This document shows positions 58,280-64,000 of a stretch of DNA of 64,000 nt, one piece after another. Both the position numbers and the translations under genes were made by a program. The first letter of the stretch is position 1; every line of letters starts with the position of its first letter. The DNA lies in assembly GCA_900317325.1 (NCBI GenBank), contig ONGE01000014.1, positions 43,896 to 107,895 on the forward strand, read 5' to 3'. This DNA comes from an uncultured Prevotellaceae bacterium. GTDB taxonomy: Bacteria > Bacteroidota > Bacteroidia > Bacteroidales > Muribaculaceae. The notes under the pieces were generated by a model that did not search any database, had not been told where the DNA came from, and was given only the letters and a program-made list of their open reading frames with translations.

Positions 58280-58975
58280 ATGAAGTCACTTGACAGAATT
58301 CCGTTTTTAGCGAACGTGCTCATCGTTGCATGTTCACGTCCGAATGCCGAAGTCGGCAAACTGGTAAAGGCATTGGTGACCTATGCCACCGATGGTAAAC
58401 GAACCGACCTTGATGACATCCGTCTGGAAGCCTACTTCGATTTGATTGCACAAGACCTTGATTCACTGCGAATGGCTGCAGAGCAGAAAAGCCGCAAATG
58501 TAGCGAGAGTGCGAAGTGCAGAACTGCAAGGTATGGCAGTTCGTCTAATGGTTCTACAAAAAAAGCAAATGCAGCAAACGCAACGAACGTTACCACGGCA
58601 AAGCCAAAAGCGGTTGCAGACCTGTCCGCCGAATCATCAGCTACTAACGCATCTACCGATGTTGACATTGCTGTTGAATCCAGAGAATTAAGCAATGACA
58701 ACCATCCCAAGGACACCGCCACAATTGGATGCACCACCAATTTCAGCGCAGCCGATGTCACTTCATCCTTTGAACAAATGAAGGAGTGTTACAAGAAGAT
58801 CGGTGACAACGAATCGCAAGCCTTGGCTGTATGGCAGCAACTCAGTGATGACGAGCGAACGTCAGCATTCGCTCACGTTCAGCGATTGCAAGGTGACCTT
58901 TCCTCACGTTCCTATCTCTACGTCTATCTGCGAGACAAGGAATGGACGAAAGTTACTTCACCTGTCAACCAATGA
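58280..58975 (+). CDS. Element accessory protein, DUF6291-like N-terminus
   Basis: A 231-residue soluble protein. ATG 58280 is chosen; an in-frame extension to 58136 only runs antiphase through the previous gene. The N-terminal helical part (KSLDRIPFLANVLIVACSRP, LVKALVTYATDGKRT, FDLIAQDLDSLRM) resembles DUF6291-type replication-accessory proteins. A low-complexity Ala/Thr/Asn/Ser linker (about 80-150) leads to a short C-terminal helical domain (SFEQMKECYKKIG to VYLRDKEWTKV). Position next to oriT/mob suggests a replication or transfer role, which is inference. Confidence 0.7.
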   Translation: MKSLDRIPFLANVLIVACSRPNAEVGKLVKALVTYATDGKRTDLDDIRLEAYFDLIAQDLDSLRMAAEQKSRKCSESAKCRTARYGSSSNGSTKKANAANATNVTTAKPKAVADLSAESSATNASTDVDIAVESRELSNDNHPKDTATIGCTTNFSAADVTSSFEQMKECYKKIGDNESQALAVWQQLSDDERTSAFAHVQRLQGDLSSRSYLYVYLRDKEWTKVTSPVNQ

Positions 58976-59009
58976 GGATGCACAAGGTGACATCCTTGAT
59001 TCCCTGGTA

Positions 59010-59231
59010 ACCTGAGTGGAGGCGTCCGCCGAGGGGGATTTCTAAAAATCCCATAACACAATATGGACTTTTAGATTCGCTTTGCTCCCTTAAAAAGTCC
59101 CATTATGCTCTCCGAGGGGTAAGCCAATTCCCCATAATGCGGAACAGTCCAGCCCTAACAGATGTGATAGGTATTGGCAAGGGACTGCATCCGCGAGGGA
59201 GTGACTCTCTCCCTCGACCCTCCACTCAGGT
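59010..59231. other. Putative oriT of the element
   Basis: Outer perfect 13-bp inverted repeat: ACCTGAGTGGAGG (59010-59022) and CCTCCACTCAGGT (59219-59231). Inside are GGGATTT-CTAA-AAATCCC (59036-59053), GGACTTTTA with TAAAAAGTCC, CATTATG with CATAATG, GGGG/CCCC, and CGAGGGAG-TGACTCT-CTCCCTCG (near 59192). It sits 50 bases before the relaxase gene, the normal place for a mobilisation origin. The exact nick site cannot be identified. Confidence 0.6.
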
Positions 59232-59281
59232 TTCACCCGAGACCTGAATCATATCCGGCAACAGAATCAAGAGGATAAAAA

Positions 59282-61339
59282 ATGAGTAAATCAACAAAAC
59301 AAAAGGCATGTGCGGCTATCCATGTAGGAGCACCCGCAAAGTCTTTTTCCGCTGCCGAAGGCTATGAGCCGGAACGTCGCGGATGGGACGAGAAAACATA
59401 CCGCCTCAAGAACAACGACACCAATAACCACTACGATTTCTCTCGCAAGCATCTCAACTTTGAGATCAATTGCGAGGGAAAGATAGTCCCCCTTGGCTCC
59501 AATCCCATACCACTTCATGAGCGTCTGAAGCATCGTCTTGACGAACTCGGTTTCAAACCGTACAAGGACAAAGGCAATCCTCTGGGCAATTCCGACAACA
59601 GTCCTAACTGCACCGTCGGCATCATCGTCAGCGGCGACCATGATGTATTGACTCGTCTCGCTTTTGGAGAGCAGGATGTGGATTTCACACTCCAAAGAAG
59701 CAATGCAAACGTCCAATTGATGCAGGGTATCAAGGACTGGGCTATGGACACCTACCTATGGGCATGTGAGCGTTGGGGTTCAGAGAACATCATTGGCTTT
59801 GATGTCCATTGTGACGAGACCACACCGCACATTCACATCCAGACCATTCCTGTGGCGAAGACCAAAACAAGAGGTCGAGCACCGGTCAAGTATGTGCATA
59901 AGAATGACTCTTCCAAGGTGCTTTCCCATAAGGAATGGAAGAAACTGTCTGAAGAAAACCGTTGCGACTTCATAAAAACTGAAGTCGAACGGAGGGAAAA
60001 GGAATGTGTATCATTCGCCCGTGTTTGGGGCGCAGACAAATACGAGGTAGGACGGACATACTATCAGATGCACACCGACTACCACGACAAAGTGGGCTAC
60101 AAATACGGGCTGGAACGTGGTGATAACTTCTCCTCGCTGACTGATGAGGAACAGCGTGAGCGGGTCCACAAGGACAAAGCGGTGCTGGAAGCTGAGCGCC
60201 AGGCGAGGGTGTCCATCGAGCAATCCAAACTCGAGAAGGTAGAAATCGAACGGCGAAAGAACAGAATTGCTGATGAAGTTCTGGAAGCAGAACAACGTAT
60301 AGACAAGGCAGAGAGGGAACTCGCCAATTTGGAGGCGTACATCAAGGCTACTGACGTCACGCGGGAAGACCTGCTTGTACCTTCACTGAACACGACCCCT
60401 CTTGTCATGGACACATACAAGGCAATCATTGAAGAACTCAGCAAACCGATTCCGTTTAATAGCCAGAAGGCATGGCGGGAGGAACGGAAGACGGCAATAA
60501 AGCGGATTCTCACTGATTTGCAGGACCACCTGTTCGAAGCCAAAGAAGCGCAGAAGAAAGACATCCTCAACTTGGGTCAGTCGCTTTATGATAAAGCGAT
60601 GAAGGATGCAAGAGCCATCATCTTGCAGAACCAGCAACTCCAGAAGACCAACGAGTTAGTGGCGGCCGAGAATAGCCGGTTGAAGGAGAAAATCTCAACG
60701 ATGGATGAGACGGCCATCAGCAAGCTGCGCAAGGAAAAAGACGAGGAAATCACCAGACTCAAAGCAGAGCGGGACAAGGCCTTGTCCAATGAAATCCATT
60801 CTAACAACATGGCATCCAGGGAACGCCAACGGGCAGACAATGCCGAGAGGCAACTCTATGAAATACTCTCCATCCCAGAAATCAAGGGACTTTGGGACAC
60901 CATACAGCAAAACAGGAGAACCTTCTGGCAGCAGGTTGACAGGTGGATTGGCGATGCCAAGACTGCCATATACAATTTTGCCAAAAGCCATAGCCAACAT
61001 GACTTCATGGCGGATGACAGAAACTTCATCAGCTGGGGTATCATAGCTGAAGCCTTGCGGAACAATCTCGATGCGGCCAATGCAGAGCAGCGGATGAAGG
61101 CTACGGAGCTGTTGTTGGACGATATCTCCTGGAGTGGCACCACTAATTTCATGTGCGACCTTGCGATGAAACGTACTGGACAACTCTGCGAGGAGATGAG
61201 CATCACCAAGGAATTGATGCAAGGTCTTCTACTGGCAGCAGGAGGCAGAGTGCCCATCACCCACGGTGGCGGAGGCACCGACAATACCCTCACCAACTGG
61301 GACGGTACAAAGAAACGCAATGGATGGGGAATCAGTTGA
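59282..61339 (+). CDS. mob: MobV/Pre-type relaxase
   Basis: A 685-residue mobilisation protein that would nick oriT and lead the transferred strand. The metal-binding signature HCDETTPHIHI (near 176-186) is the Mob_Pre/MobV three-histidine motif. An N-terminal relaxase domain (about 1-290) is followed by a long coiled coil (about 295-550; runs such as AEQRIDKAERELANLEAY) and a C-terminal accessory region ending in a Gly-rich tail. The size is at the large end for MobV. The preceding 50 bases follow the putative oriT. No other transfer genes are present, so a helper conjugative system is needed. Confidence 0.93.
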   Translation: MSKSTKQKACAAIHVGAPAKSFSAAEGYEPERRGWDEKTYRLKNNDTNNHYDFSRKHLNFEINCEGKIVPLGSNPIPLHERLKHRLDELGFKPYKDKGNPLGNSDNSPNCTVGIIVSGDHDVLTRLAFGEQDVDFTLQRSNANVQLMQGIKDWAMDTYLWACERWGSENIIGFDVHCDETTPHIHIQTIPVAKTKTRGRAPVKYVHKNDSSKVLSHKEWKKLSEENRCDFIKTEVERREKECVSFARVWGADKYEVGRTYYQMHTDYHDKVGYKYGLERGDNFSSLTDEEQRERVHKDKAVLEAERQARVSIEQSKLEKVEIERRKNRIADEVLEAEQRIDKAERELANLEAYIKATDVTREDLLVPSLNTTPLVMDTYKAIIEELSKPIPFNSQKAWREERKTAIKRILTDLQDHLFEAKEAQKKDILNLGQSLYDKAMKDARAIILQNQQLQKTNELVAAENSRLKEKISTMDETAISKLRKEKDEEITRLKAERDKALSNEIHSNNMASRERQRADNAERQLYEILSIPEIKGLWDTIQQNRRTFWQQVDRWIGDAKTAIYNFAKSHSQHDFMADDRNFISWGIIAEALRNNLDAANAEQRMKATELLLDDISWSGTTNFMCDLAMKRTGQLCEEMSITKELMQGLLLAAGGRVPITHGGGGTDNTLTNWDGTKKRNGWGIS

Positions 61340-61475
61340 TGCCACTTGTGACAAAACATGTTAGGTCTTATCATCAATTCGCAAAGGGGAAAAATTCGAT
61401 TCGTTCGCTTTTGGATTAGGCAACGGACTAAATATCAATAATTTCAAAGAACTTTTACAATTGTTTAGGGTGGTG

Positions 61476-61487
61476 GACACTAGTGTC
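61476..61487. repeat. Perfect palindrome near the right end of the element
   Basis: GACACTAGTGTC, in a non-coding gap between mob and the pseudogene. It could be part of an attachment site or IS end; no matching copy was found near the left end by eye. Confidence 0.35.
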
Positions 61488-61520
61488 TGGACTAATGACG
61501 TATTGAAACATGAATACGAC

Positions 61521-62572
61521 CTATCTTAGAGGAAGGATGTCTTGTGTAGTGTATTTAGCAATCTGTTTCCTCATCCATTGGTTGAAATCCTTTTGGTCAA
61601 TGCCAATCTCTTTTTTGAGGAAAGCAAAGAAATCTTCTACAGTTGGTTTTGTGTTAAATGCTCGTTTCAACGCATCGTAACCACCTTTCTTGTAGAGTTC
61701 GTAACACACAATTTTCCCGACAAGATAAGTGGGTGCAGTCTGGTTATCCATAATGTAAAAGCTACTGTTGTAATTGGCAATATCATCATCAGGATGTGCC
61801 TCAAGCCAGTCCTTCATTCGTTGATAATGCTGGCGATAGGTGAGACCAAACTCTTCATTGCCTTGATGTTTCTGGTTCAAAACTCTCACCATGCACCGAG
61901 TCTCCGTAAACAATAAAATTATTCGTGTCGGTGCTGCCGCCAGTATTGCCTACATGGTCGCCCATTCCAGCCACATAGTCAAAACCTTTTATTTTGAATT
62001 CTTCATCCTGGTTCTGTGCAATATAATATGTGATACGGTTGGGAACGTTAGCGCCTAACTTGTCACGGAACATCGTCACTGTGTTATTTGCCTCACGAGC
62101 AATGTCTTCATTGAAGTCAAATCCAGGGTAATAGCAATAATCAAATACTCCTACCGCCTTGCGTGGCCAGTTGCGAGTATTATAATCAATCCAATTATAG
62201 AGTTTAAACTCACCGTTCTCATCTTTCTTGGCAATATGATTAGTGATGGCGAGCACATAGATTTCCGTATTCTCATTATAAGGCGTGAAAAACATAGAAC
62301 GGATGACATAGACATCGTTCTCGGGACGGATTTCAATTACTTTATTGAGATACGAATAAAGGTCTGTTGACAGATAGCCGTCACAATTCACTAGGTCGGG
62401 GGACTTCCATTTGATTTTATCAGCATCATTCCACTGAGGAAAGTCGGTTGTCGAATCGTTATGCGCTTCAACAAAAGACTTCCACAAATCATATACCACC
62501 GCCTTGTTCCCAAGCCATTGAATGGATTGCGAAAAGGATCATGAAGATTGAGATTATTGATAGTCGTTTCAT
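61521..62572 (-). pseudogene. Frameshifted secreted protein gene (possible peptidase-like)
   Basis: A broken gene. A signal peptide (MKRLSIISIFMILFAIHSMAW from 62572) runs into a stop; one surplus base near 62510 (in TTGGGAAC) shifts the frame to NKAVVYDLWKSFVEAHNDS..., which continues to a stop near 61855. The remainder (NQKHQGNEEFGLTYRQHYQR ... to 61521) is in another frame, so a second shift or deletion lies near 61890, just after VYGDSVHGE. No HExxH zinc site remains. The intact family may be a surface metallopeptidase-like protein, but this is uncertain. It borders the mobile element's right side. Confidence 0.6.
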
Positions 62573-62649
62573 CATCTTGAATGTTTATTGTGCCACAATA
62601 TTCAACTAATTGCATATAATAGACGCACTCAACACATTGCAAGTCCTAT

Positions 62650-64000
62650 TTAGTCCACTCGTCCATCACTGCTCTTATTGATCTGAGCATTACGGAAGGA
62701 TGTACTAATGCTATTAAATGTGTAACGCAGGCTTAACTTAACACCCCGCGTATCGTATCTGTTTCGGTTCCATTGTTTCACGTTGAAGAAGTCAATGCTC
62801 CAACGAGGGGTAACTCCCTCGGCGAAAAGATCGGTCAACTCGATGGCTGTACGCAGTTTGCCGTCAAAGAAAATCTTGCTCATTCCGATGTCAAATCTTA
62901 AGGTGCGGCCTATTCTCATGTTGCTGTCATACCATGGACTTTGATATGAGAATCTGCCGAACGCCTCAGCGGTTTTCCAGAATTGATAGCTCACATCGCA
63001 CGACACGAAGATGTTATGCTGCCCAAACTCCCGATTGAACATTCCGTTTATGCTCGGGAGTTTTGTGAATTGGTAACTATATTCAACCTCAGGGTCAAGC
63101 CTTAATTTGCCGAAATTCGTTGAATAGGAGGCTTTGACTGCCACATTATTGCTGTACAGGCTGTTAATAGGCTGGTCTATGATGGCTCCGTTTTCACCGA
63201 ACGGGAATGAACCTGTTACGATCATGTTGTTTATTCTCATGTAATCAATCCCTATCGTAATGTCCTTAATGTTGGCAAACAATGCTATCTTATGGGTTTT
63301 GATGTTTTTGAGATCGGCATTCCCCTTTTTATAATGCAGTGTGTCACTATAAACGATGGCAGGGTTAAGTTGTGAAATTGTTGGATAACCTACAAACATT
63401 GTATAATAAGTTCCAATTGAGTAATTGTCGCTGATGGTATATCTCAAGCCGACATAAGGGCGGAAAATGCTAGTGTTTTTATTGCTGCTTTGACCTTCTT
63501 GCTTCAATTCCGTTTTGTTGAAAAGCATCCTGGCACCTACATCAAGTTTCAACTTTTTAATTTTTCGACCCCAAGAGCCGTAAAGGGTGTTGGTATAGTC
63601 ATTTCTGATGGTTGATTGCCCAACCCCATCATTGATGAAATCATACGAGTTATGGATCATGCTCAGATTGTAGCCCAATCCCCAGTCGCTTCCTTTATGA
63701 GAGAAGCGCCAGTTAGCTTCAGCGTCCAACAAATCATAAATGGAGTTGCTGGCAATATTCTTTTGCTTAGGGATATTATCTACAGTATTGAAGATGTCAA
63801 CAAATTGGGTTTCACCATTGTTTTGACGTGAATAACTGAGGGTGGCATTAAAGAAGTGGCCGGTCGGGGAGAAATATGTGAATCCCGATGTCAGATTGTG
63901 CCCCGAGGACTTGCGATGCGGAATAGATTTATTCTCTTCAAGGGTTGATTCCGCGCCATTCATCAATAATTGGTGAATCTTCATTTCATTGAAATCCACA
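62650..64000 (-). CDS. Outer membrane receptor barrel, C-terminal part (runs off the window)
   Basis: About 450 residues of an outer-membrane beta-barrel, open at its 5' end beyond the window. Alternating strands such as TFYSPTG-like turns, FFNATLSYSRQNNGETQF, LGYNLSMIHNSYDF, KIALFANIKDITIGIDYMRI and VKLSLRYTFNSISTSF fit the OMP_b-brl_3 type of TonB-dependent receptors with an N-terminal CarboxypepD_reg domain. The last strands end in Arg-Tyr-Thr-Phe with an extra short tail. No plug or signal peptide is visible because the start lies outside the window. The pseudogene follows on the same strand. Confidence 0.8.
   Translation of the reverse strand, partial: VDFNEMKIHQLLMNGAESTLEENKSIPHRKSSGHNLTSGFTYFSPTGHFFNATLSYSRQNNGETQFVDIFNTVDNIPKQKNIASNSIYDLLDAEANWRFSHKGSDWGLGYNLSMIHNSYDFINDGVGQSTIRNDYTNTLYGSWGRKIKKLKLDVGARMLFNKTELKQEGQSSNKNTSIFRPYVGLRYTISDNYSIGTYYTMFVGYPTISQLNPAIVYSDTLHYKKGNADLKNIKTHKIALFANIKDITIGIDYMRINNMIVTGSFPFGENGAIIDQPINSLYSNNVAVKASYSTNFGKLRLDPEVEYSYQFTKLPSINGMFNREFGQHNIFVSCDVSYQFWKTAEAFGRFSYQSPWYDSNMRIGRTLRFDIGMSKIFFDGKLRTAIELTDLFAEGVTPRWSIDFFNVKQWNRNRYDTRGVKLSLRYTFNSISTSFRNAQINKSSDGRVD

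Larger units (their letters stand above)
48600..61500. mobile_element. Integrative mobilizable element with defence cargo (boundaries approximate)
   Basis: Contains a tyrosine integrase (50111), a zinc-ribbon/HTH protein (48943), an excisionase-type HTH (57903), a replication-type accessory gene (58280), a hairpin-dense oriT-like segment (59010-59231) and a MobV relaxase (59282). There are no conjugation pilus genes, so it would need a helper element. Composition is patchy: the 51.6-56.1 kb cargo is AT-rich while the integration and mobilisation genes are closer to average. Broken genes border it on both sides. I could not find matching attachment repeats by eye, so the ends are estimates. 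Confidence 0.75.

Noticed and set aside
59282-61339. Self-transmissible conjugative transposon
   Set aside because: Only a relaxase and oriT-like region are present; no coupling protein or type IV secretion genes are seen in the window.

Overview
The window looks like the chromosome of a gut Bacteroidales, most likely a Muribaculaceae- or Prevotella-like lineage. The evidence is the recurrent TAnnTTTG promoter box (often with TTG or TTTG about 19-20 bases upstream), BspA-type leucine-rich repeat proteins, a hybrid two-component system with a C-terminal AraC domain, an Oar-like TonB-dependent receptor, PorT-type barrels, the DUF4199/DUF6452/DUF6048 cluster, an SRP RNA of the Bacteroidetes type, and secreted proteins ending in a shared C-terminal domain that looks like a type IX secretion sorting signal. 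Genus-level placement is inference.

Layout. 1-8 kb: a tannase-like esterase, an aldo/keto reductase, a large secreted repeat protein, then an apparent operon fRMsr-rarA-yraN. 8-16 kb: a TPR hybrid histidine kinase, a DUF4199-GT2-DUF6452-DUF6048 operon, and a second secreted protein with the same C-terminal domain. 15.7-20.4 kb: an isolated phage-type pair (terminase large subunit and a propeller-like virion-type protein). The second gene is bracketed by inverted copies of an intergenic palindrome repeat. 20.4-26 kb: a dockerin-bearing secreted protein, a DJ-1/PfpI protein, tRNA-Val(UAC), two PorT-like barrels and a lipoprotein-type ApbE.

26-36 kb is a self-contained glycerol-3-phosphate regulon: a divergent GlpR repressor, then glpA-glpB-glpC (anaerobic G3P dehydrogenase), glpT (importer), glpQ (glycerophosphodiesterase lipoprotein) and an outer-membrane porin. 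Repeated ACGAAA-type sites lie in the divergent promoter region. Together they would let glycerophosphodiesters cross the outer membrane, be hydrolysed, imported and oxidised. 36-48.6 kb: a third C-terminal-domain protein, two BspA-like LRR proteins, an AGCS alanine symporter, SRP RNA, an NPP-type phosphodiesterase, a BACON/OB-fold lipoprotein and an Oar-like TonB receptor preceded by a structured leader.

From about 48.6 to 61.5 kb the base composition shifts and becomes patchy. This is an integrative mobilizable element with a tyrosine integrase, a zinc-ribbon/multi-HTH protein, an excisionase-type HTH protein, a hairpin-dense putative oriT and a MobV-type relaxase. Its cargo is an AT-rich, overlapping three-gene operon (DUF262/GmrSD_N protein, DUF3696-type AAA ATPase, and a protein with a RelE/HigB-like tail) that has the look of an anti-phage defence system. 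The element is bordered by damaged genes: an LRR gene that stops mid-repeat on the left and a twice-frameshifted secreted protein gene on the right. The window ends inside an outer-membrane barrel gene.
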